Shown here: positions 30,126 to 39,479 of the stretch, in pieces
Position numbering within the stretch: position 1 is the first letter of the stretch
Layout: each line of letters opens with the position of its first letter
The notes under the pieces: generated by a model
Databases searched by the model: none
Told to the model about the DNA's origin: nothing
The model's input: the letters and a program-made list of their open reading frames with translations, nothing else
Program-made: the position numbers and the translations under genes
Source of the DNA: Swaminathania salitolerans
Lineage (GTDB): Bacteria > Pseudomonadota > Alphaproteobacteria > Acetobacterales > Acetobacteraceae
Length of the DNA stretch: 64,000 nucleotides
Direction: 5' to 3'
Assembly (NCBI RefSeq): GCF_007988945.1
Contig: NZ_BJVC01000002.1
Span: 558,001-622,000, forward strand

Positions 30126-31499
30126 TCAGCCCAGAGGACCGAAGGTCAGACGCATGACCAGATCGAGCAGGGCGCCCACGACGAACCCGACAAGCGTCCC
30201 GTTGATGCGGATATATTGCAGGTCGCGACCGACGCGCTGTTCCAGACGCGCGGAGAGTTCGTTGGGGTCCCAGCGCTCCATGACCGAGGCGATATAGGCC
30301 GCGAGCTTGTCGCGCAGAGACGGCAGAAGACGCAGCAAGGTCGTCCGGAGCGTCTGTTCCAGACGCGCGCGCATCGCGGGGTCGTGGTCGAGCTGATCGG
30401 CGAGACTGCCCAGCGCCGTCTCGATGACGCTGCGGCTCCAGCCCTCCTCACAGGCGAGATCGCTTTCCGCCAGCCCGCGAAAACGCTGCCATATCTCCGA
30501 CCACCATACCCGCAGACTGTCATGCCCGAGATAGCCCGAAACGGCATCGCCGAACCGGCTGCGCCGATCGGGATCCTGTTCGAGGCGATCGATCTCCTGC
30601 CTGATCCAGGTGGTGAATCCTTCGCGCAATTCGGAATCCTGGGGATCGACACGGTCCAGCTCCAGATAGAGCGCCGTGATGACGCGGCTCGCGACCGAAG
30701 GGCCGATGGCCCAGCCGAGAACCCGCCCCCCCTGCTCGCGCACCCGGTCCTCGATGAAGGCGCGCAATACCGGCTCGCGCTTCTGTACTCCCTGCTTGAA
30801 ACGCTCGAGCAGGGCCGACAGGACCTCCTGATGCGCCTCGTTATCGACCAGGGCCCGCAAGGCCCGCGTAACGACCTTCACGGTTGCCTCGCCACGGACC
30901 AGAACCGGAATCGCCCGGCCGATGGCGGCCGAGGCCCGGCCATCCTCGAAACGATCGAGCATGGCCGGAATACTGCGCTGAAGGGCCGAGGCGGTCGCGG
31001 CGACCGTTCTCGGCTGACGCAGCAGATCGGCCAGATGCCGGGGAATACCGGCCGCGGCCAGCGCGCGTGTCGCATCCTCTTCCGTAAAGAACTGACTCGA
31101 GACGAAACGCCCAAGCGCACGGGCCAGCCGGGGCTGCTGACGGGGCAGGACAGCCGTGTGCGGAATGGGCAGACCGAGCGGATGACGGAAAAGCGCGGTC
31201 ACGGCGAACCAGTCGGCAATGCCTCCGACCACGCCCGCCCGCGCGCCAGAGCGGAGAATCTCGAGCAGGAAGCGATCCTGCACGAGCCCGGACGCCGGAA
31301 GCCCGGCCGACACCACGAGCAGCCCGCCCATGCCGAGGAGCAATCCGCCGGCGAAGCGACGGGCGGAACGCAGGCCCGCGCGCATCTGCGCCTCGGCGGT
31401 CGGATCCTCTCCCGCCCTGCCTGCGCCTGCCATGCCTGTGCCCGCCATACCTGCGCGCCGTGCTGAACCTCTGGATGTGTCGGTAGAAGCATTGTGCAT
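30126..31499 (-). CDS. DUF445 domain-containing membrane protein
   Basis: 457 residues with a hydrophobic N-terminal anchor (about 50-70, LLLGMGGLLVVSAG), the DUF445 core (GGIADWFAVTALFRHPLGLP) and a C-terminal hydrophobic end (TLVGFVVGALLDLVMRL). Homologues are inner-membrane proteins of unknown function. The N-terminus before the anchor is Gly/Ala/Met-rich (MAGTGMAGAGRAG). I chose the ATG at 31499; a TTG two codons earlier is also open. It diverges from the PEPC-like gene with about 120 bp between. Confidence 0.9.
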   Translation of the reverse strand: MHNASTDTSRGSARRAGMAGTGMAGAGRAGEDPTAEAQMRAGLRSARRFAGGLLLGMGGLLVVSAGLPASGLVQDRFLLEILRSGARAGVVGGIADWFAVTALFRHPLGLPIPHTAVLPRQQPRLARALGRFVSSQFFTEEDATRALAAAGIPRHLADLLRQPRTVAATASALQRSIPAMLDRFEDGRASAAIGRAIPVLVRGEATVKVVTRALRALVDNEAHQEVLSALLERFKQGVQKREPVLRAFIEDRVREQGGRVLGWAIGPSVASRVITALYLELDRVDPQDSELREGFTTWIRQEIDRLEQDPDRRSRFGDAVSGYLGHDSLRVWWSEIWQRFRGLAESDLACEEGWSRSVIETALGSLADQLDHDPAMRARLEQTLRTTLLRLLPSLRDKLAAYIASVMERWDPNELSARLEQRVGRDLQYIRINGTLVGFVVGALLDLVMRLTFGPLG

Positions 31500-31619
31500 G
31501 GACAAGCGACTAGCATCTGCGACAAAAAAAGTCCCGGGCTCCTCTATCTTCCATTGCCTTCGTCTTTTTTGCGTGGAACACCGGGCGCAGTCCGTGAACC
31601 GATCTCAAGCGAGAGTGCC

Positions 31620-34493
31620 TTGTCCAATACCGCGCCGCATCACGTCTCTTCCGGAACGCAATCCCAGAGCCATCCCGAACTTCGGACCGCCGATGGTGCC
31701 GGAACGACCGTGAAAACCGGGGCGGGCGAAACCGTCTCGCGTCTGACGCATGAAATGCAGGCACTTCTGGATCGCGCCGCACAGGAACGTCACGCAGCCG
31801 ATCCCATAGAGGCGCTGTCGAGCCAGATCGAGGATGAGCTGATCGACGGCAGCCTCTCGATCGGGCGCCTCGAAGATGTGGTCCGGGTCCTGCGCGACGC
31901 CAATCTGCACGATCGTGCGGCACGTCTGCGAAACTATGTCGGGCTGGGCCATGACATGACCCCCGAGGCGCGGCTGGAAGAGACGGCCCGGAGAATCGTC
32001 GAGAGCTGCGACACGCCGGAGGCGCTCGCGGAGCGACTGGGGCGCCCCGGCTTTGCGGCTGTCTTCACGGCCCATCCGACATTCGCCCTGGACGATACGG
32101 TCTATCGTCACATCGTGGAAATGGCGACCGATCCGTCCCATCCCCTTCCCGCGCTCGAGACCCATCGTCGCGCCGCCCCCCCGACCCTTGCGGACGAGCA
32201 GGCGCTCGCCCTCACGGCCATTCTGCGCGGACGCGACGCGCTCGACCTGTTCAATGCGGCCGTCCTGCGTCATGCGTGCCAACGCTGGCCCGATACGGCC
32301 CCGGTCGTGCGTTCGCTCATCCTCGCGACATGGGTCGGCTTCGATACGGACGGACGCAGCGACATCCACTGGTGGGACACGCTGCGCATCCGCCTCGCGC
32401 TCAAGCGCACGCAGCTCGAGCGTCTTCGCACGCAGCTCGAATCGCTCCTCCCGTGCTGCTCCCGCCTCGTCTCGCGAATCGATGTCGCGCTCGGCGCCGT
32501 TCGCGAGCAGGAGCGCGCCTGTCCGACCGGGGCCCGTCACGATGCTGCGTCGATCGCGGCTTTCGCGGGGGCGCTGGTCAGTCGCCGCGAGGCCGCGCTC
32601 GTCTCCGGCGCGACGCTCGATCCCCTGTTCGACGAAGCTCTGGCGGAGATCGACGCCGAGGGACGGATCCCGCTCCTTACCGCCCGATCCGGCTTTCTCG
32701 CTCACGGCCTCGGTGCCGCGCATATCCACACGCGCCTGAACGCAACCCAGATCTATAACGTGGTCCGTCATCGCCTGGACATCCAGGACGACCCGACGAT
32801 CCCCTCCAGGCGTCGCCTCGTGCTCGCGCAGATCAACGAGGCGCTCGATGCGCTCAAGGCGCCCCTGCCCGTCGATTTCGGCGCGCTCATGGTGGAGCAG
32901 TCCTCCGCCGGTCGCCTGATGATGACGATGGCGCAGATCCTCAAGCATATCGATGCCGACACGCCTATCCGCTTCCTGATCGCCGAAACGGAGAGCGGAT
33001 ATACGCTGCTGGCCACGCTCTGGCTTGCGAGAATGCTCGGCATCCGCGACGAGCAGATCCAGATTTCTCCCCTTTTCGAGACACAGAGCGCACTCGAGCG
33101 CGGAGAGGTCATCCTCGAGGAGGCCTTCCGTTCGCCGCACTGGCGCGACTATCTCCGACGCAACGGCCGGCTCTGCCTGCAATTCGGCTATTCCGACTCG
33201 GGCCGCTATATCGGGCAGCTCGCTGCCACCAATCTCGTCGAGCGTCTGCGCCTGCGCACCCTGCAGCTCATGCAGAAGCACGATCTCCAGGATCTGGAAC
33301 TCGTGCTGTTCGACACGCATGGCGAGAGCATCGGCCGCGGCGCGCATCCGTTCAGCCTCTCGGACCGGCTGAGCTATTTCTCGCCGGACCATACGCGCGG
33401 CCTTTTCGCCCGGGCCGGCATCCATCTGCGTGAGGAAGCCGCCTTCCAGGGGGGAGACGGCTATACATTGTTCGGAACGGCCCCTCTCGCCACGGCGACC
33501 ATCGCCAGCCTGGCCGATCATCTGGTGCGTCCGCTCTCGACGACCCGCGACCCCATCTATGACGAGCCGGATTTCTCCGCCGATTTCTTTTCCACCATCG
33601 CCCTCGACATGAGCAGTCTGGTGGAAGACCCGGGCTATGCCGGTCTTCTCGGCGCGTTCGGCCCTGCCCTTATCGACAAATCCGGGTCGCGCCCCTCAGC
33701 CCGGCAGGGAGACGGGATCAGCGTCACGCGCATCACCCATCCCAGCCAGCTCAGGGCCATTCCGAACAATGCCATTCTCGAGCAGCTCGGCTGGTGGACG
33801 AACGTCCTGCAGGGTGTCGGCACGGCCGCGGCTCGTCATCCGGAGACGTTCGAGAAGCTGGCGCGAAGCAGCCGCCGGTTCGGCCTCGCTCTGGATTTTG
33901 CCCGTCAGGCAGCCGCGCATTCCGATATCGGTGCCCTGCGCGGCATCGTCCGCCTGCTCGATCCGGGCACATGGCTCGATCGCGCGGCGGCAGCACGGAA
34001 CGAGGAATTGCGGACGCAGCATCTCAAACTCGCCCAGGGCCTGGAGGGACTGGAATTCTGGCGGAGTCTCCCTGCGATGTTCCGTCGTATCCAAGCCGAT
34101 CATATCGCGCTGGAGTCGAGCTGGAGCCATACGCTCAAGATGAGCGCGCAGGAGCGGACCCTCCATGCGATCCGCCATGCGCTGATCGGGCAGATATGGC
34201 TTCTGGCGACGCGGATCCCCTATTTCAGCCCCCGGAACGACATCAATCGCGAGACCCTGATGCGCCTCGTCCTGCAACTCGAGATTCCGGCAGTTCTGCG
34301 CCGCCTTGCGGAGATCTTCCCGCAATCGGCGGGGATCGTGACCGATCTCGATTTCCACGAACCGAGCGGGCCGCGTGACGATCAGGGTTTCACGCGCGAG
34401 CATGAAGAGATCTTCAAGCCGATGGCCCGCCTGTTCGCACTCCTGCGCGAGATCAGCGTAGCCATCATGCATGCGAACGGCTCGTTCGGCTGA
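31620..34493 (+). CDS. Divergent phosphoenolpyruvate carboxylase-family protein
   Basis: 957 residues aligning with PEPC along its length, but many active-site residues differ. Retained: the catalytic-loop His in TAHPT (about 150-154), the metal ligand Glu in PLFET, the Asp in GYSDS, the Arg of GRG (SIGRG), and GSRP...R with LRAIP. Changed: HPTE is HPTF, the DRDGNP motif is DTDGRS, the Lys of YSDSxKD is Arg (YSDSGRY), the FHGRGG stretch is FDTHGE (loss of His and Arg), QGE is QGG, and the C-terminal RNTG is GSFG. The start is set at a TTG after GCGAGAG; an ATG 126 bp upstream overlaps the divergent gene. It may be a divergent enzyme or a paralogue with another function; anaplerotic PEPC activity is not assured. 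Confidence 0.8.
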   Translation: MSNTAPHHVSSGTQSQSHPELRTADGAGTTVKTGAGETVSRLTHEMQALLDRAAQERHAADPIEALSSQIEDELIDGSLSIGRLEDVVRVLRDANLHDRAARLRNYVGLGHDMTPEARLEETARRIVESCDTPEALAERLGRPGFAAVFTAHPTFALDDTVYRHIVEMATDPSHPLPALETHRRAAPPTLADEQALALTAILRGRDALDLFNAAVLRHACQRWPDTAPVVRSLILATWVGFDTDGRSDIHWWDTLRIRLALKRTQLERLRTQLESLLPCCSRLVSRIDVALGAVREQERACPTGARHDAASIAAFAGALVSRREAALVSGATLDPLFDEALAEIDAEGRIPLLTARSGFLAHGLGAAHIHTRLNATQIYNVVRHRLDIQDDPTIPSRRRLVLAQINEALDALKAPLPVDFGALMVEQSSAGRLMMTMAQILKHIDADTPIRFLIAETESGYTLLATLWLARMLGIRDEQIQISPLFETQSALERGEVILEEAFRSPHWRDYLRRNGRLCLQFGYSDSGRYIGQLAATNLVERLRLRTLQLMQKHDLQDLELVLFDTHGESIGRGAHPFSLSDRLSYFSPDHTRGLFARAGIHLREEAAFQGGDGYTLFGTAPLATATIASLADHLVRPLSTTRDPIYDEPDFSADFFSTIALDMSSLVEDPGYAGLLGAFGPALIDKSGSRPSARQGDGISVTRITHPSQLRAIPNNAILEQLGWWTNVLQGVGTAAARHPETFEKLARSSRRFGLALDFARQAAAHSDIGALRGIVRLLDPGTWLDRAAAARNEELRTQHLKLAQGLEGLEFWRSLPAMFRRIQADHIALESSWSHTLKMSAQERTLHAIRHALIGQIWLLATRIPYFSPRNDINRETLMRLVLQLEIPAVLRRLAEIFPQSAGIVTDLDFHEPSGPRDDQGFTREHEEIFKPMARLFALLREISVAIMHANGSFG

Positions 34494-34572
34494 ACGCCCG
34501 ACCCGGGCCGATCGCAGCGAGGGGCGCGCGCCTGCGGGAAGAAACCTGTAACAGGGAAAAGGATATCAATCG

Positions 34573-34914
34573 ATGAGGCTCTGCGTTCCACCGATCCTCG
34601 CCCTGATGCTCGTCCCGCGGATCGCCCTCGGTCAGACAACCGGGAGCATCCTTCCCGAATCGGGGGCCAAATCGCCGTTCAGCCCCCTTGCAGTGCCGAC
34701 GTCGCTGAAACCCCAGCAGAAATCGCTCGAGCAGTTTCTGGACGCAGGCTATCGGATTCTCGCCACGACGCTCTCGGGCCCGGACCAGATCTTCGTGATG
34801 AACCATCGTGACCGAACCGTTCTGTGCGCCCTGACCCCGCCGGATCTCCGGAACGGGCGTAACGTGCCGACATCGCGATGCTGGGCCCTCAACAAGGCCG
34901 ATCAGGCGGACTGA
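34573..34914 (+). CDS. Small secreted protein of unknown function
   Basis: 113 residues with a typical signal peptide (LCVPPILALMLVPRIALG, cleavage after ALG). The mature part is about 93 residues with two cysteines (one in TVLCALTPP, one in SRCWAL) that could form a disulfide. AAAAGGA precedes the ATG by 9 bases. It lies 79 bp after the PEPC-like gene on the same strand. I recognise no family. Confidence 0.65.
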   Translation: MRLCVPPILALMLVPRIALGQTTGSILPESGAKSPFSPLAVPTSLKPQQKSLEQFLDAGYRILATTLSGPDQIFVMNHRDRTVLCALTPPDLRNGRNVPTSRCWALNKADQAD

Positions 34915-35032
34915 CACGCGAAGAAACCGGGCCGGGATCGAACTGTCGGGCGCCTCATGCGTGAAACATCGAGGCACGGAGTCCGCCTCCCACCACCCTC
35001 AACCTGCCCGTGCGGCAATCAGGAATACCATC

Positions 35033-35290
35033 ATGCATCTGATCTGGACTTTGATCGTCGGTTTTTTCGTGGGGCTTATCGCGAAATTCCTGATGCCGGG
35101 ACGTGATCCCGGTGGTTTCATCATCACGATCTTTCTGGGCATTGCCGGCGCCTTGCTCGCGGGCTGGCTGGGCCAGAAGCTTCACTTCTATCACGAAGGC
35201 CAGTCGGCCGGATTCATCGCCTCGGTCATCGGAGCGATGATCCTGCTCTTCATCTACCGTCTGTTCGCCCGCAATCGCGAAGAAGGCTGA
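35033..35290 (+). CDS. GlsB/YeaQ/YmgE family membrane protein
   Basis: 85-residue inner-membrane protein with three hydrophobic segments and the family pattern GLIAKFLMPGRDPGGFI and IASVIGAMILLFIYRL. Members are transglycosylase-associated stress proteins of unknown mechanism. AGGA precedes the ATG by 8 bases. Confidence 0.9.
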   Translation: MHLIWTLIVGFFVGLIAKFLMPGRDPGGFIITIFLGIAGALLAGWLGQKLHFYHEGQSAGFIASVIGAMILLFIYRLFARNREEG

Positions 35291-35300
35291 ACAGGATCGC

Positions 35301-35321
35301 TCCTGCCAGATCGAGGCAGGA
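35301..35321. terminator. Hairpin between convergent genes
   Basis: Perfect 7-bp stem TCCTGCC/GGCAGGA with a 7-base loop between the ends of the GlsB-like gene and the convergent substrate-binding protein gene. No T run on either strand, so termination here is uncertain. Confidence 0.35.
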
Positions 35322-35404
35322 GAAGAGAGCGGAGACGGCAAGGGAGAAATCCGATGCGTCTCCTTCTCCCGGGCAAGATCGGAGTGCGCCCGGTCAGTGC
35401 TCGG

Positions 35405-36346
35405 TCAGTGCTCGGTCCAGCCCTTGTACTGTCCGACATTATCGCGGGTGATCAGTGAGGGGGGCATAAGTTTCACGGCCCCCTTCGCCTGTTTCCCATC
35501 CATGATCGCCTGCCCCATGAGCAGACCGTCCTTGCCCATCTGGTAGGGGTCCTGACTCGCCGATGCGATGATCGAGGATTTCGGGTCTTTCAGCGAGGCC
35601 ACGATATCGGGGGCGCCGTCCACCGAGGTGATCAGGATTCCCTTGCGATGCGCCTGACGGATCGCAAGATCGCCACCGATCGCCTCAGGGTCGTTGATTG
35701 CGAACACGCCTTTCAGATTCGGGAAACGCACCAGGAATCCCTGCATGACCTTGAACCCGAGATCGCGCTCCGCGCCTCCGTTCTGATCGTCACTGACGAT
35801 CCTGATTCCGGGATATCCGGCAAGAACTTCCTTGCACCCCTTCACACGGTCGATGATGGACGAGACCTGAGGCCCGTTCTCGATGGCGACATCGCCCTTA
35901 CCGTCCAGACGCTTGGCCAGATAATCGCACGCCATCCGCCCGGCGGCGGTATTATCGGTCTGCACGGTGCCATCAACCCCTGCCGCACCGACATCGACGG
36001 CAATCACCGTAGCCCCCGCCTTCTGCACGCGTTTGACGGCAGGTAGCACCGCCTGCGGGTCCACACCGTTGAGCAGGATGAGATTGACTCCCGAAGAGAC
36101 GAAACTGTCCATCTGCGAGAATTGCTTGTTCAGGTCGTAATCCGCCGAGAGCGCGTTGATCCGCACGTCGGGCGCCTGCGCCTTGAGCTGGTCCGAAGCG
36201 CCTTTGACGAGCGCCACGAAATAGGGATTGCCGAGCGAGCCGACCGAGACCCCTACCTGTGCGATCGGTGCCGCCCAGACGGGAGCGCTCGCAAGGAACG
36301 TCGTGATGCCGAGGGTCCCGAGAAGCGTTTTGAAGCGTGATGACAT
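35405..36346 (-). CDS. Sugar ABC transporter substrate-binding protein (RbsB-like)
   Basis: Periplasmic binding protein, 313 residues, with a Sec signal peptide (LLGTLGITTFLASAPVWA). The fold matches the ribose/galactose class: GVSVGSLGNPYFVALVKGA at the N-terminus and TSVDGAPD in the second lobe. The ligand cannot be read from the sequence. It is the last gene of a permease and ATPase series. The stop codon lies inside a short tandem repeat of CGGTCAGTGCT. Confidence 0.9.
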   Translation of the reverse strand: MSSRFKTLLGTLGITTFLASAPVWAAPIAQVGVSVGSLGNPYFVALVKGASDQLKAQAPDVRINALSADYDLNKQFSQMDSFVSSGVNLILLNGVDPQAVLPAVKRVQKAGATVIAVDVGAAGVDGTVQTDNTAAGRMACDYLAKRLDGKGDVAIENGPQVSSIIDRVKGCKEVLAGYPGIRIVSDDQNGGAERDLGFKVMQGFLVRFPNLKGVFAINDPEAIGGDLAIRQAHRKGILITSVDGAPDIVASLKDPKSSIIASASQDPYQMGKDGLLMGQAIMDGKQAKGAVKLMPPSLITRDNVGQYKGWTEH

Positions 36347-36418
36347 GACCAGATTTCCGATCGGGAATGACGGGGAGAAGAAGAAAATAGTGGATGGGAG
36401 AGCGGGCCGGGCCCGGAC

Positions 36419-37438
36419 TCAGGTCCGGGCGGTCGGCGCACGGAAGCGGTCCAGAGCCACGGCGACGATGATCACCAGTCCCTTGACGATGAATTGCCAG
36501 ATATCCGACACGCCAACGAGAATGAGACCGTTGCTGAGCACCGCGATCAGCAGCGCGCCGACCAGCGTCCCCCAGATCGAGCCGATCCCGCCGACAAAGG
36601 ACGTTCCGCCGAGGATGACAGCAGCGATCGCATCGAGTTCGTAGGACTGACCGAGCTGCAGACCGTTGGCGGCGTAGAGCCGGGCAGAGGACATCACGGC
36701 ACCGAGCCCGGCCAGAACGCCGGACGCGGCATAGACGAACATCAGAACGGCGCCGACCCGGATACCCGACAGACGCGCAGCCGCAGGGTTGCCGCCGATC
36801 GCATAGATATGCACGCCGAGCACGGTCCGTCGCAGGATGAACCAGCTTGCGACCACGACCGCCAGCGCGATGACCGCAAGCCACGGGATGGTGAAGGTCG
36901 ATGTCACCGCAATGCCGTCATTGCCGATCCAGGCGAAGGAAAGATCGGCGTTGAAGATGGTGCGGTCATTCCCCATCAGCCGCGCCAGACCGCGCACTGC
37001 GGTCAGGGTTCCGAGCGTGACGATGAAAGGCGGGATCCTGACCCCCGCGATCAGGGCGCCGTTGAAAAGCCCTATGAGGAGACCCGCGCCGAGACAGGCC
37101 GGAATGGCGAGCCAGGCCAGACCGGGCATGAGAGAGACGATCAGACCGCACATCGCGGCAAAAGCGAGTATCGAGCCTACCGAGAGATCGATCCCCCCGG
37201 TGAGAATGACGAAGGTCATACCCGATGCGAGAACCGTGTTGATCGAGGCCTGCTGGGCGATGATCGAGAGGTTCGCCCCGGTCAGAAACCGGTGGCCACC
37301 GAGAAAATGAAAGCCCAGAGCGAGAAGGATCAGGGCCGGAAGCATGCCGGCCGCCTGAAACAGGCTGCGGGCCGAGCTCCGTGCATCGTGTCTGGCGACA
37401 GGAGGGACAGAAGCTGTCGAGGTCAGGCTATTGCTCAT
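36419..37438 (-). CDS. Sugar ABC transporter permease (RbsC-like)
   Basis: Membrane subunit, 339 residues, about nine hydrophobic segments, with family stretches ILTGGIDLSVGSILAFAAM and AVILGGTSFVGGIGSIWGT. It follows the ATPase gene by 12 bp. No second permease gene is present, so the channel is likely a homodimer. Confidence 0.92.
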   Translation of the reverse strand: MSNSLTSTASVPPVARHDARSSARSLFQAAGMLPALILLALGFHFLGGHRFLTGANLSIIAQQASINTVLASGMTFVILTGGIDLSVGSILAFAAMCGLIVSLMPGLAWLAIPACLGAGLLIGLFNGALIAGVRIPPFIVTLGTLTAVRGLARLMGNDRTIFNADLSFAWIGNDGIAVTSTFTIPWLAVIALAVVVASWFILRRTVLGVHIYAIGGNPAAARLSGIRVGAVLMFVYAASGVLAGLGAVMSSARLYAANGLQLGQSYELDAIAAVILGGTSFVGGIGSIWGTLVGALLIAVLSNGLILVGVSDIWQFIVKGLVIIVAVALDRFRAPTART

Positions 37439-37450
37439 TATCGTGATATC

Positions 37451-39010
37451 CTAGGCCGCGAGAGGGGAAGGCGCGGCGGCAAGGCCGACGGCAAGCGACA
37501 TGATCGCCTCCTGCGTGATCGCGCTACCGGTCAATTCCCCGGTCAGCTGCCCCTCACGCATGACGATGACACGATCGCTGACGCCGATGATCTCGGCCAT
37601 TTCGCTGGAAATGACCAGTATTCCCAGTCCCTTGGCAGCGAGGTCGTTGATGATGCGATATATTTCGGTCTTGGCGCCGATATCGACGCCCCGGGTCGGC
37701 TCGTCGAGTATCAGAACGCGCGGTCCGGTTTCGAGCAGGCGTCCGAGCAGGACTTTCTGCTGATTGCCTCCCGAGAGCCCGCCAACGGTTGTCAGAAGGG
37801 TCTGCGCCTTGATCCGGAGCGCCGCGAACGAGCCTGTCGCGCGTTGTTTTCCTCTTGCGCGATCCAGAACGCCGAGCCGCGCATCGGTCTCCACCACGCC
37901 CAGATTGATGTTGCCGCTGCACGACATGTCGAGAAACAGCCCGAGCGCCTTGCGGTCTTCCGTCAGATAGGCGATGCCCTCGGCGAGGGCGTCGCGCGGA
38001 CTGCGTATATCCAGAACGCGCTCACCCAGCCTGACGGTCCCGCCCGTCCGGGGATCGGCTCCGAAAATCAGCCGTGCGAGTTCGGTACGACCGGCGCCGA
38101 CGAGACCCGCAATGCCGAGCACCTCTCCCGGCTGGAGCACGAAACTCGCGGGCTGGACCCGTCGGCCATCCGTAAGCCCCTCCACCTGGAGCACGGGCGG
38201 CAGATCGGCCCGGACGTGACTGCCGTCCTTCTCGTAGAAGCTCGACAGATCGCGTCCGACCATCATGCTCACGATGCGCGCCGAGGAAAGCTCATCCTTT
38301 TCGAGCGTCCCGACATGCGCACCGTCACGCAGAACGGAGACACGGTCTGCCAGCTCGTCGATCTCGTCCATACGATGACTGATATAGATAAGCGCGAGTC
38401 CCCGGGCGCGCAGCTTGCGGATCAGCAGGAAGAGCCTTTCCGTCTCGCGGGCCGAAAGCGCCGTTGTCGGCTCGTCCAGAACGAGGATACGTGCATCGCG
38501 ATGCAGGGCACGCGCGATCTCGACAAGCTGCTGCTCCGCCACGGACATTGCGGAAAGCCGGTCATCAGGACCGAAGGGCGCACCGAGCTCCAGCAGGAGC
38601 GCACGGCACGCCTCGCTCATGGCGGCACGATCGATCATGCCGTTGCGGCGCAACTCGGATCCCAGATGAATATTCTCGGCGACCGTCAGATTCGGGGCAA
38701 GAGCGAGCTCCTGATAGATGATCCCGATACCGAGGGCGCGCGCCGACGCCGGATTGGTGATTTTCTCGATCTGACCGGCGATACGGACTTCTCCTCCGGG
38801 ATCGGCCGTATAGGCCCCGGACAGGATCTTCATCAGGGTCGATTTTCCCGCCCCGTTTTCTCCCATCAGTGCCAGAATCTCTCCGCCATGCGCCTCGAGA
38901 GAGACATCCTTGAGAACCCGCACGCCGGAAAAGGTTTTAGAAATACCCCGAAGCTGCAGAAGCGGCGGTCCGTCCTGCCTGTCGCAAAGTGGGTTTTGGG
39001 CCAAAGACAT
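37451..39010 (-). CDS. Sugar ABC transporter ATP-binding protein (RbsA-like, duplicated)
   Basis: 519 residues with two ABC cassettes. The first has Walker [10 protein letters not shown], the signature region [15 protein letters not shown] and Walker [12 protein letters not shown]; the second has a degenerate Walker A (GLVGAGRTE), signature [13 protein letters not shown] and Walker [13 protein letters not shown], as usual in this family. I set the start at MSLAQNP, preceded by GGGAG; the open frame upstream is untranslated leader. It is the first gene of the importer operon. Confidence 0.93.
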   Translation of the reverse strand: MSLAQNPLCDRQDGPPLLQLRGISKTFSGVRVLKDVSLEAHGGEILALMGENGAGKSTLMKILSGAYTADPGGEVRIAGQIEKITNPASARALGIGIIYQELALAPNLTVAENIHLGSELRRNGMIDRAAMSEACRALLLELGAPFGPDDRLSAMSVAEQQLVEIARALHRDARILVLDEPTTALSARETERLFLLIRKLRARGLALIYISHRMDEIDELADRVSVLRDGAHVGTLEKDELSSARIVSMMVGRDLSSFYEKDGSHVRADLPPVLQVEGLTDGRRVQPASFVLQPGEVLGIAGLVGAGRTELARLIFGADPRTGGTVRLGERVLDIRSPRDALAEGIAYLTEDRKALGLFLDMSCSGNINLGVVETDARLGVLDRARGKQRATGSFAALRIKAQTLLTTVGGLSGGNQQKVLLGRLLETGPRVLILDEPTRGVDIGAKTEIYRIINDLAAKGLGILVISSEMAEIIGVSDRVIVMREGQLTGELTGSAITQEAIMSLAVGLAAAPSPLAA

Positions 39011-39084
39011 GGGATCGGTCTCCCGGTTTATGGTGCGGGCGGCGGGACCTGGCGCGCTGGTCCCCTCCGCCCTCCGGGAGGAAA

Positions 39085-39140
39085 GCAGATGTTTTGTTAA
39101 AAATATATAATGTTTTGGCAATATGACGTTTAATGACGGA
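39085..39140 (-). promoter_or_regulatory. AT-rich promoter island upstream of the sugar importer
   Basis: About 55 bp of AT-rich DNA, including TTAAAAATATATAATG on the plus strand flanked by two TGTTTTG copies, and on the minus strand a direct repeat CGTCATTAAACGTCAT. It lies 75-130 bp before the ATPase start and probably holds the promoter and an operator for an unlinked regulator. No convincing -35/-10 pair could be chosen. Confidence 0.4.
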
Positions 39141-39409
39141 GACGTGATCCTCGCCCCGGAAGAGCGACAGAGCGTGCCGGTTTCGGAAAGGCAGCATCCC
39201 GTCTTGCGGGTCCGGTCGCGCGGCTGCATGAAAATCCTGGCTAGGCGCCTGACAAGGGCAATCGAAAGCACAGGCAAAGCTCCGGTAAGTGGATTGAACG
39301 GAGGATGGGGCAATTCCGGATTTGGACCGCCGCGATCCGGGATCATGCGCGCGTCTGAAGGAGACCGTATATCCGGGGTCGCTATCCCGGGATCCCGATC
39401 AGGGAGGGA
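39141..39409. other. Intergenic stretch with no recognisable gene
   Basis: Between the importer promoter island and the next rightward gene. A 96-codon open frame exists here on the plus strand, but it has no ribosome site, and its Gly/Arg/Ser-rich translation resembles nothing I know, so I do not call it. Confidence 0.5.
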
Positions 39410-39454
39410 TTGACGATACAGAAGCGCTTATGCGTATCTTTACGATGTAAACAT
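39410..39454 (+). promoter_or_regulatory. Candidate promoter and operator of the membrane-protein gene
   Basis: TTGACG is followed after 19 bases by TATCTT, a weak sigma70 pair. Just downstream lies TTTACGATGTAAA (39439-39451), a perfect 5-bp inverted repeat with a 3-base centre, overlapping a second palindrome ATGTAAACAT. These may bind a regulator. AAGGAAG lies before the following ATG. Confidence 0.35.
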
Positions 39455-39479
39455 CAGTCTCTTTCAAGGAAGTTTCCGC

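Noticed and set aside
36494-39100. Rightward 868-codon open frame opposite the sugar importer genes
   Set aside because: It spans two genes and a gap on the other strand, which fits a shadow and not a real protein.
39123-39413. 96-codon open frame between the importer and the membrane gene
   Set aside because: No ribosome site, unremarkable composition and position over a probable promoter region.
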